NCBI RefSeq assembly: GCF_000004075.3
Contig: NC_026661.2
Span: 21,976,307-22,040,306 of the forward strand
DNA from: Cucumis sativus
Taxonomy: Eukaryota; Streptophyta; Magnoliopsida; Cucurbitales; Cucurbitaceae
Direction: 5' to 3'
DNA length: 64,000 nt
Part shown: positions 10,886 to 23,886 of the stretch, in pieces
Numbering within the stretch: the stretch's first letter is position 1
Layout: each line of letters begins with the position of its first letter
The notes under the pieces: model-generated
What the model was told of the DNA's origin: nothing
The model's input: the letters and a program-made list of their open reading frames with translations, nothing else
Database searches by the model: none
Translations under genes and position numbers: made by a program

Positions 10886-13800
10886 CTAGAATCCCATATC
10901 ATTCATTGCTGGCATTCTACTCGGGAGCTTGTTCGTATTATTTGGATGTTCCACTATAGCTGCCTCGGCTGTTGTCAACAGCAATGAGACGCTGGAAATT
11001 CAAGAAAATCAAACTATTAATTGGTGCGTTTAGAAGTGGATAGTACAACATTTTGCTAGTTTGCTTTTAAGTTCAAGGTTTAAAAGCACTTCCTAGAGAA
11101 TGAAAAAAACTACGTTTCGCAAATTTTGATAAGGGAAATGGACAAAATATTCACCTGGAAGCATCCACTAAAGCAGTTCTCACAACTTTCAGCGGATCTA
11201 CAATTCCAGCCTTCACCATGTCAACATATTCACCTGTTTTGCACAAGAACTTCCCACTTAAGTAGCTATAAAATCTTTACATTAATTGTGGGTAGGAAAA
11301 GAACAGTCAATTCTTATTAATTAAGCAAAGATCCTCAGGAATTTAACCGAAGACACAAACAGGAAGGAAAAGAGAGACTCCATATTGAAAACCAAATTTT
11401 TTGTTATGTATTGCATATACGTAGACTTGGAAGTTTTCCAACGGTTGAAAGTAGCGTACCTTGGGCAGCATCAAAACCGAAATTACGGTCATCCTGTTCT
11501 AATAACTTTCCAACAACCAAAGCACCGTCGTATCCAGCATTTGAGACTATTGCAGATGTAGGTGCCTGTAGAAAAACCAAAGTTTTGTTTTGAGAAAACA
11601 AGTAGTCAAGATGAGCCCCAAAAAGTAGTGTAGAAAACCCAAAGAAACGAACAAACCCTAAGAGCATGTTGCACTATTTCTATTCCTCTTTTCTGGTCTT
11701 CATTTTGAGCTTGAAGTTCATCCAGAACCTTCGTAGCATGCAAAAGGGCAACTCCACCACCTAACAGAAGCAATTATTCACCGACAGCACGGAGATGTCT
11801 TCAACAATACAGTATTTTGTCCCGTTTACGAAAAGCTTACCTGGCACAATTCCTTCCTCTACAGCTGCTCTCGTGGCATTCAGGGCATCTGTGACTCTGT
11901 CTTTCCTCTCCCCAACTTCAGCCTCGCTTACCCCACCTACCTGCGAGAGAACTGAATTGTTTACATTTACAATGAGGGATACAAATATCTTTCAGAACAT
12001 TATCAAGGCAAACACTCTACCTTGAAGACTGCTACACCACCAGAGAGTTTTGATAATCGTTCCTGGGCTTTTTCCTTGTCAAACATTGCAGTACTCTTGT
12101 CAATACTTGTCCTCAACTGCAAGGTAATCACAATCAGGATACGGTATTAATAGGAATTCACAAGATAAGATTCTACACTTTAATACACATTCCTATGGTC
12201 TCCAAGAAGACTCCAGCTTCAATTAAGCGATAATCTCCTTTTCAGCCTCAAGAGGAATAGAGTAGTTTTAAAAAGGCGATTTAAAAGAATCTCATCAGGA
12301 ACACTAACTTAGATAGCTGCAACAAACCTGCTCACATCTTTCTTCAATAAGTTTCTTATCTCCGCCTCCGTGAAGAATGATTGTATCGTCAAGAGAGACA
12401 GTAACCTGAGCAAAAGTTCAACTGCATGAAGCATTAACAAAAAAACAACGGTAAAAAGAAAGAAGCGGTATAATGGATTGGGCGTGAACCTTTTTGGCAG
12501 TACCAAGCATCTCCACTTGCACTTTGTTTAGAGTTAAACCACGTTCGTTGGTGATGACCTGTTGTTCAGTTTAAGTGTAACTAAACTGGCATACAAAATG
12601 TTGATACAACGAACTTAGATTAGACTACTTTGTATCACCTCTCCTCCCGTTAGTATGGCAAGATCATCCAAACTTGCTCTTCTATTTTCCCCAAAACCAG
12701 GAGCTTTGATTGCACAAACCTGAAAGCAGACAATAATGAAGGTGGTATATGAACAACAACGTAGGGTTAATGATGGTACGATTCGAATTATGGTAATTAT
12801 TTCTGCAAGGGAAACTTATAAAGTTCTAATGGCGGTTATAAAGTAACTTTAGTCATGCCCATGCACATAAGAGAACATAATACGAATGCTTAAATTATCG
12901 TTTCCACCGTTATATCAGCATGTAATTTCACTACTTGAGGCTTACACCTCATACCGGCTCGAGGCTTGCACCTCTCCTCTTCAAGAAGAAAAGTCTCATG
13001 GTTGCCTTTAACATTTTAAAACATTGTGCACAATCATGCAATAGCAATAAAGAAAAAGTTAAAATGAGCTTCAATGCCACATTTCAAGAAGAAATAAAAT
13101 GTATAACAAGCAATCACCTTCAAGCCAGCACGATGCTTGTTAAGTATTAGCATGGCAAGTGCATCACTCTCAACATCCTCAGCTACAACAAGAAGTGCCC
13201 TTTTGTTCTGCTCAGAGAATAAACTTATCTCGTTAGTTTGTAAAGTTCAGGCATTTTATTCACCTTACATTGCACATAAGAGAAAATTAGTAAAAACAAA
13301 ATTAAGATTGATACCGTTACTGCAAGTTCAAGTGCTCTCAGGAGTAAGTTCATGTCTGAAATCTTCTTTTCATGTATAAGGATGAAAGGGTTTTCCAGTT
13401 CCTGCACATTTTAATACATTATAGATTCCATGCTAAAATTGTTATACCAGAGAGAAAATTTTCAAAATTACATGCTACACTCCACATTACTATCATACAA
13501 TCCACACAGATGTCTGCAACGAGGTATTTAATGATATTTTCTCATGCTCGGGCCTCAGTAAGCAGTGTCAACATTATTAGTTCATTAAACATCAAAAACT
13601 TTCAACAATTTGCAAAATGAATCCAAACTTACACATTTCTGGCTCTTTTGATCGTTAATAAAATAAGGGGAGATAAAACCTCTGCCTAGCTTCATTCCTT
13701 CCACCACTTCCAATTCATCTTCCAAAGTATTTCCATCCTAGAGAGACATAGAAGTTACTAATGTTCATATGTTCAATTATCATTTCATATAAAAGCAAGC

Positions 13801-16260
13801 TAGGAAAGAATGCTCACAGAAACAGTAATCACTCCTTCCCTTCCAACTTTCTCCATTGCCCTCGCTATCAGTTCTCCAATCTCACGTTCACCATTTGCAG
13901 AAATAGTGGCAACCTGTCCGTAAATAAAAATAACCAAAGGAAAGTAAAAGGGTAGGAAACAGTAGAACAGATAGTGTCGGATCTAGGATAAAAATGACCA
14001 CTAAAAAAAGAGCAAAATAGTTGGAAGAAATGTTGTCATGCCCATAGAAAAAATTAATGATCCAGATGACAAATTTACACTTATTATTACAAAAAATGGA
14101 CATTAAGAAAACGGAAACTGCTCTAGGATCAATATACTCGTGCTTCAAAACTCAAGAAAGAGCATGAACAAGGAGGTGCAACATTCAAAAGTTTTACAAG
14201 TGTTACAAACTACGTTACCTGGGTAATTTCTTCTGGGGTGCTTATCATCAATGCTCTGCTTTTCAACTCAGAGATAACAGCATCAACTGCTTTTTTTATA
14301 CCAATGCGTAAATCCATCACGTTTACACCTGCAGCTATTGACTTGCAACCCTCGGTAAGAATGGCCTGAGTCAGCACAGTTGCGCAAGTTGTACCTGCAA
14401 CAAGATATACAGTTCATTCATGAACAAACAACTTCCTTGTTCAAGTTCAAAAGCACAACTTCCAATATGTCGTGCTATGCAACTCTTAGAATCTGCATTG
14501 CTAAGTCTTCACAAGTCAACAAATAACACAACCTGACACAAAGACAAAAGGCATACAAACATGTAATACCATCCTCACTGCCCACTGCCCACTGTACAAT
14601 TTCTGAGAATTACAAGCTTATAAGGAGGGGGCACGGGAGAAACCATTGAGTGAAGCCGCCACAATGTGGCTGGCAGCTTTTCATCGTGAAATGTATTAAG
14701 AGAAGTATCTCAAATTTATCTAGTTGCTATTGGGGGCCAGGGCATACAAATTTTTTAATACACATCCAAGAGTTGTTTTGAGGCAGCCAAACACGCATTG
14801 TGGCAGCCTTATTGTCTACACAACACACATAACTGAGTACTGAAAATGTTACAACAGAATCCTATCCCCATCTTGACCATATGCTCAATTCAAAATTAAC
14901 GTCCATTACCCATCTTCTGTTACCTAATGTCTTGTAACTTCCTCTACATATTCTAGCGTTGTAAGTCCCAGTATGAACATCGCTTCAACTTCTCACCATA
15001 TATGATATTAGTAATGAAAATTAAATAATAACATATAATAATAATAATAATAATAACAATAATAATAATAACAATAATAATACCAATAATAATAATAACA
15101 ATAATAATAATAACAATAATAATAATAACAATAATAATAATAACAATAATAATAACAATAATAATAATAACAATAATAATAATAACAATAATAATAACAA
15201 TAATAATAACAATAATAATAACAATAATAATAATAATAACAATAATAATAATAATAATAACAATAATAAAGGCAGTTCAGGCTAAATGAAGATACCGTCT
15301 CCAGCAGCAGTGTTTGTGGCACTCGCAACTTGCTTTACAAGATCTGCCCCAACATTCTTAGCCTTATCCTTGAATTGGATGCTTTTGGCTACAGTAACAC
15401 CATCCTTTGTGACTTTTGGGCTCCCGAAACTTGTATCAATAATTACATTGCGACCCTAATTTCATTGACCACAATGAGAAAGAAGCAAGCACTATTAATT
15501 AGCCACAGTCCCCTCCTAAATTCAAATAGCCGTCAAAGAATGTGTAAACATCTTAAAGTAAACTGCAGGGTTTCCTTCCAAGTTCCACCGTTACAAATTC
15601 CCCCGTTCCCAGCAAGTGAAGTACTAGAAAACCCGCCAAAAATCACAATGATCAATTAGGTCCAATACCTTTGGTCCCATTGTCACTTTAACAGCTTCAG
15701 CAACCTCCGAGACACCTTGTAGCATAGCTGCACGAGCCCCATCCCCAAAATTGATATCCTTCGCCGCATAACTTCTGCTGCTTGTTACCCGGCTACATAC
15801 CTTCAAATCCAAAGCAAACCAAAATTAATTTCTAAAATTTCAATCCAAATCACTCCGTACTCAACTGAACCAAAAACAATCACAAAAAAACAAGAACCAC
15901 TGAATCAGAACCCGATCAGCTCCAATAACCTCATCTCTTGTTCAACCGCCAAATATCACAAACAACATTCATTTCTTCTTTACAAGAAACGCACGCGCAA
16001 ATCAAAAATGGTAATCACTCCTCAAAAATTGAAGAAAACAAGGAGGGAAAATTTAAAGTTCGCTGAACTTAACTAAACTAATATACTGCGATCGACACCA
16101 AAAATGAATTTCATTCTACAGTTTCATAACAAATTGAGCAGTCAGCACCCATATACCACGAAACAATCAAACATGGAGAAATGCAATGAGTAATAATTTT
16201 ACTTCATCTTACAAGTTTTCTCGACGTCGAGGAAGCCAATTTCGAAGCTAATCGATACAT
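10886..16260 (-). CDS. Mitochondrial chaperonin CPN60-like 2 (HSP60), 570 aa
   Basis: ATP-driven group I chaperonin of the mitochondrial matrix that folds imported proteins in ring complexes. Seventeen coding exons: 16260-16213, 15800-15669, 15455-15296, 14394-14219, 13913-13818, 13737-13633, 13401-13315, 13207-13118, 12719-12639, 12558-12490, 12405-12328, 12116-12021, 11940-11841, 11760-11657, 11565-11460, 11233-11155, 10991-10886. They total 1713 nt with every phase consistent. The N-terminus ([16 protein letters not shown], then [15 protein letters not shown]) is a Ser/Arg-rich presequence. [12 protein letters not shown] is at about 53-64, the ATP-site GDGTTC near 112-117, and the cpn60 signature [12 protein letters not shown] at 431-442. 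The subfamily call rests on [21 protein letters not shown] and a C-terminus MPAMNDMGF instead of the GGM repeats of standard CPN60; both match Arabidopsis CPN60-like 2 (At3g13860) as I recall it. Intron 3 holds an AAT/AAC microsatellite. Confidence 0.95.
15036..15269. repeat. AAT/AAC trinucleotide microsatellite in intron 3 of CPN60-like
   Basis: About 235 bp consists almost only of AAT and AAC units on the plus strand, with one ACC-containing interruption near 15083. Long ORFs across it (poly-Leu and poly-Tyr/Cys on the minus strand) are artefacts of the repeat. It lies about 25 bp from the donor of exon 3 (15296). Confidence 0.97.
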
Positions 16261-17478
16261 CGCAGTGAATGGGCCACGGAGTCCAGAGAGAGAGAGAGAT
16301 AGACGCCTTCAGCTTCTGCTTTCTGCTAGTGAGGGTTTAAGCAGAGGTTTTGAAGAAAACGTCAATGGCAATTGTATGGTCATTGGACGGTTCAGATTCG
16401 CGCCCATTTTAAAATTGTCGTAGAGGATTGATTACGTCCGGTGGGGAGAAAGTGTCTACAAAGCCCATTTGTTTTGGTAATCGTCTGGGCCTCTTTCTTC
16501 TGGCCCGAAGTTGGGGATTCCACGTAATAGGTAATAATTTTATAATAATAATAAAGTATATTGCAGTATTTGAGAGTTGAGAGTGTAAATATCGTAATAC
16601 CTATTGATGATAGACTTCTATTTGTAACATAGTTTAGACACTTGTAATTTATCGGTGATATATCAATATTTACAATATGGTTTATTAGTGATAGACTCTT
16701 ATTATTAATAGATTTTGCCAGATTTTGTTATATTCGAATTTTTAAAAAAATGTTGTTGTATGTTAAATTATTTTGAATCTAATTGTTATATTTGCAACTA
16801 TTCCTATTATTATTAGTTTCAATACGAGACCATATAGATTGAGGTTAATTTACATGCCATACATATAACAAAATTTTAAATATATATATATACGTTGAGT
16901 TAATTTTTTCATAAACTTCATATTTATCATTTCAGAATTTCTTCATAAACCGTAATGTGTTCCTTTTCGACATCATCTTTTTTCATAGAGACAATATTCT
17001 TTTTCTTATTCATTTTTTAATATCGAGTATTGTTTTCTTATTCTTCTTTTTTCACTACAAATCGTGCATTAATATATAAACGATAAACTAATATTACTAA
17101 TAGATCGTTTAGATTTTGGTAGAAGATTGTTTAGATTTAAGACTATAATACAAGATCATTTATTTTTTGTATGATAATTTTTTTCCTCGTGTGTAATCAA
17201 TAAATCACGGAGTATTTTTTGTTATTTGACGTTGTGGAGTTGGCGTGTAAATATTTTCATATTTTGTTATATTAAAGAAAAACTCCTATAATTAATAACC
17301 CAAATATTATTGTTTACAAATACAATAATCAACCGATAAAGTAATTAAGAAATCAAAATTTGAAATTAACAAACAAATTAGTAAAATAAAAAAAAAATCG
17401 AAAAAGAAGGGGAAAAAGAAAACAGTATAAAAACAACAAACTTCAAATTCCCTCTCTTACATCATCTTTCCAAAAAAT
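16261..17478. other. Intergenic region between CPN60-like and the LEA-2 gene
   Basis: It holds the CPN60-like promoter (16261-16520) and the 3' flank of the LEA-2 gene. At about 16555-16810 it contains a copy of a dispersed repeat with GATAGACTTCTAT- and ATTAATAGATTTTG-like blocks, seen again at about 20790-20930, 22500-22680, 32396-32600 and 53380-53620. No gene was recognised. Confidence 0.6.
16462..16506 (-). promoter_or_regulatory. Site II-like motifs upstream of CPN60-like
   Basis: TGGGCC at 16486-16491, AGCCCA at 16462-16467 and GGCCC at 16502-16506 lie 200-250 bp upstream of the start codon. TGGGCC/GGCCCA elements are frequent in promoters of plant genes for mitochondrial and housekeeping proteins. 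No transcription start was established. Confidence 0.4.
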
Positions 17479-18270
17479 TCAAACGATCCATTTCCAGATC
17501 TTCACTCTGAAATCCACCTTACACTCTGCATTCTCCACCGCCGCAACACCCGCCGTCTTCTTCTTACTCGTCGGAACGACCCCCGTAATTCCCTCGCAAT
17601 GAACCCTAAGTCCAACCCTCGGCATCTTCAACCATCCCATTTTCACCTTCACTTTCGTCTCCATCTCAACCTCCAACGGTAATCCACTTTTGCTCTTCAC
17701 CGCCGCCTTCAACGAATCCACCGACTCCCCCTCGATCTCTCCACCACTGCTTTCCACCGTCACCTTCATTGCCGTGGTGTTCCTCTTCTCGTGCACGAAT
17801 TCAGGGAACGATCCATCGCCGACATCGACGCCGTTTGACAAGACGGCGACGGAAATTGGACTGTAAATGAACTTGACCTTCTTGTTGGGGTTTGTAGTGG
17901 CAAGATTTAAGTCGAATTTGGAATTGAGCTGTGAAGAGGGAGTGAATTTGAAGGAATCGATTTTGAGAGAAGTGATGGAGAATGACGGACGATGAGGACG
18001 ATAAACTAGATACACGATGGTGGAGGCGACGGCGAGGAGAACGATAACAGTGGCAATGATCGCCGTTAGCCATATGCAGATGGAGCAACAGCGGGAACGG
18101 CGGCGATTGTGGGGTTGAGGGCGGTAAGGGGGGCGGGAGGCGCCGTAGAGTTGGGATTTGGTGGAAGGAAAGGGCGGGGCGTTGGCCGTCGCCGTGGGGT
18201 TAATGTTATCATTGGAATTTGCATTGGCATTGGCTTTACCGGCGGCGTTGGGATAGACTCTGTCTGCCAT
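17479..18270 (-). CDS. LEA-2 / NDR1-HIN1-like (NHL) membrane protein, 263 aa
   Basis: Single-exon gene. The N-terminus MADRVYPNAA is followed by an Asn/Ala-rich stretch, a Pro-rich segment (LYGASRPPYRPQPHNRRRSR, about 41-60), a Cys pair and one transmembrane helix (about 66-90). After YRPHRPSFSITSLKI comes a LEA_2 domain with the NPNKKVKFIY core, which takes the rest of the chain. Family members are single-span, mostly plasma-membrane proteins, several of them linked to defence or cell-wall contact. The frame is open upstream to 18393 (304 aa), but MADRV is the usual start of this subfamily and the extra 41 residues look like translated leader. The exact function cannot be read from the sequence. 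Confidence 0.88.
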   Translation of the reverse strand: MADRVYPNAAGKANANANSNDNINPTATANAPPFPSTKSQLYGASRPPYRPQPHNRRRSRCCSICIWLTAIIATVIVLLAVASTIVYLVYRPHRPSFSITSLKIDSFKFTPSSQLNSKFDLNLATTNPNKKVKFIYSPISVAVLSNGVDVGDGSFPEFVHEKRNTTAMKVTVESSGGEIEGESVDSLKAAVKSKSGLPLEVEMETKVKVKMGWLKMPRVGLRVHCEGITGVVPTSKKKTAGVAAVENAECKVDFRVKIWKWIV

Positions 18271-18764
18271 GGCCAGAGCAGAGGAGGAGGAGAAGAAACT
18301 AATTATCAGAAAAAGGTAAGATAAAGAAGAAAGGGAGTATTGAATTTGTGAATCAAAGTGGATTTTTAAGAAGATGGAATGCTTTGGTTTCAAGGAAGAA
18401 CTTCCTTTTTCTTTCTTTTTTATTTGTTCTCTTTTTCCTCTTTTAATGATATTTGTTTTAACTTTACAGAAAATGGGTTTAATTTGTGATTAATGATTTT
18501 GAATGAAATACGAAACAATAGCACAGAGTTTATATAAATTATAAACTTTAAGTATAGTATGAAGTAACTAATTGAAATGTATATTAGAACGTGACTAATA
18601 CATTAATTTTTCTTCTAGTTGAATAAATGCATGAAGTTAAAATTGAGCTTTTGACGAGTATTTGTAGACACCTTCTTTTTACTAATTTATATATGAATAT
18701 TGCATTCCTCCCATTTTTTTTAAACCAATCTTAATTAGATTTTTATTAACATGATTAAAGATTA

Positions 18765-18801
<37 letters not shown>

Positions 18802-18830
18802 TGAAAATAAAGAATAAAATAGAGAAAGAG

Positions 18831-18960
18831 TGTGAAACAATGGAAGTAGAGACCATGACATTGCAACAAACCCAACTTTCCAAACCAATCCTCACTCCTC
18901 ATTGAGCGTTTGGAACTCACTTGCTGGTTTTCTTCTCTTGTAGCCATTTAAGTTTAATCC
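18831..18960. repeat. Flanking segment, copy 1
   Basis: GTGAAACAATGGAA at the start and AATCCTCACTCCT in the middle recur in the same order at 19718-19830. The two copies bracket the copia relic. Confidence 0.55.
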
Positions 18961-19135
18961 CTTTTTTTAATTACCTATCATAACGTTTGATACGTGATTT
19001 GCATACTTTCCTTCAACACTCTTTTATACGATTAATTAGTTTATGAGACGACATCCACTTATTATATATTCTATTTCGTATTGAAACAACATCCACTAAT
19101 CTCATGGAAATCAAAGAAACAACAAAATGTTCTAC

Positions 19136-19620
19136 ACTCATAAGCTAAAGCGGAGTATCAAGCACCGCCTACAATCTCTTGTGAAGTTATATGGGTTAAA
19201 AGCCTCCTTCAAGAACTTCAAATCCCAACACTCACACTAGCTACCGTCTTTTGTGACAATCAAGTTGCAATCTACATAACTAACAATCCCATGTTCCATG
19301 AAGGAACTAATTACATCGAACTTGATTGCTATTTTGTTTGTCGTCGAAACCAACTTACCGATGCTCTCACCAAGCCTCTTGATGTTGCCACTCTATCTCT
19401 TCATTTATGCAAGATGACAGTTAATTAATTAAAGATATATTCTCTCTATCTTGAGGGGGAGTATTAGAAGTAAGATTGTCTTTTACAACCTGCGCCATTA
19501 TAAATATGACTATAAATTTCATTCTCGATCAATGAATAAAAACGAGTTAATTAACCATTCTTTCCAACTTCGTTCAATGAAGAAAACTTTTTCTTTAACG
19601 AGATTATACCAAGAAAATAT
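19136..19620 (+). mobile_element. Ty1/copia relic: RNase H end, polypurine tract and LTR start
   Basis: From about 19142 a nearly open frame gives AKAEYQAPPTISCEVIWVKS, FCDNQVAIYITNNPMFHEGT, YIELDCYFV and NQLTDALTKPLD. This is the C-terminal RNase H region of copia polyproteins. It carries an in-frame stop before AKAEY and an internal deletion between CYFV and NQLTDALTK. A polypurine tract (TTGAGGGGGAGT, 19451-19462) follows, and then an LTR-like sequence with TATAAATA near 19498 and CAATGAATAAAAACG near 19530. The right end of the LTR is not defined. Defective. Confidence 0.8.
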
Positions 19621-19717
19621 AACGCAGTTAAATGATTGAAAAACGTAATTAGGTTTGAGAGAGGAGATGAGGGGTAGGTAGATGTGAGGAAAGGGTTAGG
19701 AAGTGAAAGGATAGGAG

Positions 19718-19830
19718 GGTGAAACAATGGAATCAAACACTATGACTTTCCAACTAATCCTCACTCCTTCTTCAGCGAGTGCTATTCACTTCCTAATATC
19801 TATTTCTATGTTTAATTAAACTTTTCAAGT
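19718..19830. repeat. Flanking segment, copy 2
   Basis: Imperfect copy of 18831-18960 on the far side of the copia relic, sharing GTGAAACAATGGAA and TAATCCTCACTCC. Confidence 0.55.
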
Positions 19831-22800
19831 GTGGTTTTAAAAATCTCGAAAATGAATATGCAAAAGAGCACTTGTTTTTGGTTTTAGTGTAAAGTTTGGT
19901 AGGAAATGTTTAAGAATACTAAGATGCGTACAAGTGGTGGAGGAGGAGGCCATGATTTTTGTGGTTATAGAAAGGTATTTAATAGGTATATGAGTTTTAA
20001 AAAGTATAATAAATGCTTCTAATTCTACCTTTTATTGCCTAATAATTTAGTCTATGGTAAAAAACTAAATTGATATATCAATTCTTTTGTAATCACTCAA
20101 TTATTACATACTAAAATTCAATCATTAGATATCTATATATATTTGATGGTGACTTCATTTGTAGTTCTCTTCTTTTCAAATTTACATTAGAAAATATAAA
20201 AACAAAAATTATATTTTTAGGACGGATTTAGTAACGTTTTGGTTTTTGAAAGATGAAGTTTATTTTTTCTAACTTTTTACATCTTTTTAAATGTTTACTT
20301 AAGTGTGTAACCAAATTTCAAAAGTAAAAACAATTTTTTAAAATTACTCTGTTACTTTTCGAAATATGACTTTACTTTTTTAAAACATTGGTAAAAGAAA
20401 AAAAAAAGTAGATCGAGAGAGGGTTTCGAGTTATAATTTAGGAGAAAAAAATAAAAATCTGTAAAAAAAATACACGGGTAAAACTTTGTTGAAAGAGAGT
20501 TAACAAGCACAGTTACCACTGAACTATCTACAATATTAAATATTAATTAGTTTTTTTTATACATAATATATAAAGACGATCGAGTTGAGGGGAGCTCGTT
20601 CGCTGGCCTATACTAAATCTGTTGGTGATCACATAGCAAGAAATCTAAAGGTGGAAAGAATTTTTATAACTTAATTTTTAAAAATATAAAACAAACAAAA
20701 AAAATTCCAATTTTAGTAACTATTTCGTTTTTGGATTTTGAAAATTAAGTTAACAAATCTCACATCCATCTATTATGTTCCAAATCTTTTTTGGGATTGG
20801 TGCAAATATAACAATTAGATTCAAAATCTCAACGATTCCAAATATTGATCTATCATTAATAGGTTTTACTATGTTTGCAGTTTTTTTTTTAATGTTGATA
20901 TATACTTAATTATTATTCATAAAACTGCAATCAAATTTAAAAAACGGAAGAATAAAAAAGGTTTAGAGTTTTCTTTTTGAATTTGGCTAAAAACTCGACA
21001 TTTATACTTGAAAAAAAGATATAAATGATGGTAAGAAATTAGAAACAATAAAGTTAATATTAAAAATCAAACAAGGCAAGGATTACCAAAAACAAGTTAT
21101 AGTTTTGGGGATGAATAGTATTTTTTGTTTTATACCTTAAAATGAATGATCAATAGGCAGCATCGTGCATGATGTGTAGGCCCCCATCTTATAATATAAA
21201 AAAGATGAAGCTGTAACAATAATTCCATATGCATATATATAAGGTAATAAGTGCATCATTTAATGTTCAATAATTGATTTCAAATTTGAACCATACTTAA
21301 TTTCAACTATCATAACACACAACGTCAATAGAATTTATTTCAATTTTGAATTGATTAATTATAACATATAAATATCCATTGTCCTAACACACCCACACCC
21401 AAAAATAAATATTATTTTTTAAAAAAAAAAGTTCATATTTCATAACATCTTTTTTTGGTAGTGCAAATTTAGCAAATGTGACTAGTAATTAACGATAATC
21501 TACTTTTAAATATATCACTTTTTAGATGATATGAGTTTTATTATCATCGACTTTTTGTAAATTTTTGCAAATTTACCAAAAAGCTAAAAAAATAGCTAGT
21601 GGTGTGATTTATAGGATTTATTCATTGAAAATATAATTTAAAAATAGCTTTTTTTAATCTTTAACTATATTTATTCAGATATTAATTAAATAATAATAAT
21701 TATACTTTATTAGATTTGAATACAAGACCTTGAAATTTTAAAGGGGACGCAACACTATTTCAAGGAAAAAATAGTAAAAATAAATAATTATTTAATATAT
21801 ATTTTAATTTAACACTTCAAAAATAATATTAAAATACAAAAACGAATAGTGAAAATAATATTAAAATACAAAAACAAATAGTGTGAAAGCAGACACATAT
21901 ATCTGACTACTTGATAGATCCGTTTTTTTGCTAACTAAATGAATTTAACAAAATATTTATAAAGGGTAAAAAAATTGTCAATTTTTTTATTTAGAAAAAA
22001 ACACATAGAATTAAATTTATTTTGTATATATATTTTTTTGTTTGAATGGTTGATATTAATATTATAAATATAATAAAAAAAGTAATTATTGATGGCACAA
22101 AAACTATAAAACATTCGAGGATGGAGAAAGAAAGCATTAAAGGAGTTAATGAGATTAAAAATCGTCGGTCGTAGATTAAAATCACCGACAGAGATGTGAG
22201 AAGGAGTACAGGTGTAGGGAGGTGATTGGGTTGTGGTGGTGGGGAAGGAGACAGGAGGATGAATAAATTAGAGAAGAAAGGAGAGCGTTAGTGTGAGGGG
22301 GCTTTGGTTACAAATCAACTAACCAAATCTTGAGGGCCGCCCCAAGGTGGGTGCTCACTGCTGCGTGTGCCACCACCTCCCTTACCTCTCCAAACTCATC
22401 CATTCTTTTCTAATATTTTCAATAATAAAGATAAAGATTTATGTTGGTGAATAGTAAATTTTTTAAAACAACAAAATAAATTAATATATTTATAAACTAC
22501 AATTAAATTTTTTGTTTTTTAAATGATAGCGAGTGATAGAGTATTAACGTCACTTATAGAAGGATATTACTAACCGTCAAATGTTTGTTATTGACAAAAT
22601 TCGAAATTTTATTATAACTTGTAAATATTTTTTTCAAAATAAAACTATCTACAACATATAGTAAAAGTTTTAAATGGACTATGAAAGATTGTATTTTGTA
22701 AATAATTTCAATATTTTGATATTTTGTAAACTATCTACAACAATATCAATATGTGTTTGTTGTAAATATGAGTATATATATATATATATTTAAAAAAAGT

Positions 22801-23886
22801 GAAAAATCCACTAATATTTATAGTATGAACAAAAATTGTATTCATATAGTACTATAAACCTTTTTCGACTATATTGTATTGTATTTGGTTTAGTTGTCCA
22901 TTCTCTTTAGTTATTTATTTATTTAGTGTATGATTGTAGTGGATTACACAAATACAAGTGTATTTTGAAATGCATTTTTAGGTTTTTTAAGCATCTTTTG
23001 TTAATGATGTGTAGATTATCTTAAAACTACTTTTTTTCTTGTTATCTCGACTTGATGCATTTGATGGTTATCTTCACTTATTTGTTTCAACTTTCAAAAT
23101 CTAGAAATCAAAGAAGTTTTGAATGAAATTTCTTTATTGTAGTAGGAGGCTAAATCTAAAATTTAGGTACTTATCTACGAACCAAAATTTAAACCAATTT
23201 TCTATTAACTGACAGTTTAAGTAATTTTACAAAATCTAGCTAGAAAAGAATGAATAATTAATTTTCCCTCTCTTCCTACTAACTTTATTGCAATCATTTT
23301 CTTTCACCAATTAGATATCTTTCTTATTATTTATATATATTTATTTTGATGCAAGAAATGGGGGGAAAGAAATGAATTGGCCATTGGGTAGTTGACTCAT
23401 TAATAGTTTTTGTAGAGTGTGGCCTATGCTTAATTGTGACTAAATATGATACATTTTTCTAATTAATCTAAATGGGTTTGGTCTGATTAGTCCCTAAAAG
23501 AAACCAAGAAACACAAAATTCAACTATGATTTGTCTTTCACTATTCAGCAATTAGCACAAAACCCATTAATTTTCAAAACCCCACCTACAAATTTCGTCA
23601 CCAAATTCTTGATTAGTCAAAAAATCCAACTGGGTCAGCTTCTTGTTTTTCAACTTGGCATTAACAGAGAGAATCGTTTGAACATTTGGTTGAATATAAG
23701 TCAAGCATTTTCAATATCAAAACCGTTTTAAAAAGCTTTCCATTACTTTTAACAAAGACCCTCTTTCTCTTTGTTTCCATTCGTTCACTCTCTCTCCCTC
23801 CCTCTCTCAAGTTTTAGATCGATTTACTCTGTGTTTTGTAGTGTATTTTTAATTAATCAGATCGAGAAACCCCCCTTTAATCACAG

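Larger units (their letters stand above)
18271..23760. other. Long AT-rich intergenic region
   Basis: No intact gene was found. It contains an AT run (18769-18797), a copia relic (19136-19620) flanked by two similar ~110-130 bp segments, MITE-like pieces (about 20215-20400 and 20700-20780), two copies of a dispersed TGATAGA repeat (about 20790-20930 and 22500-22680), and a GA/GC-richer stretch at 22190-22390. The last part before 23760 is the upstream region of the ALE2-like gene. Confidence 0.6.

Noticed and set aside
15008-15328. Minus-strand 106-aa and 80-aa frames rich in Tyr/Cys or Leu
   Set aside because: They are translations of the AAT/AAC microsatellite in a chaperonin intron.
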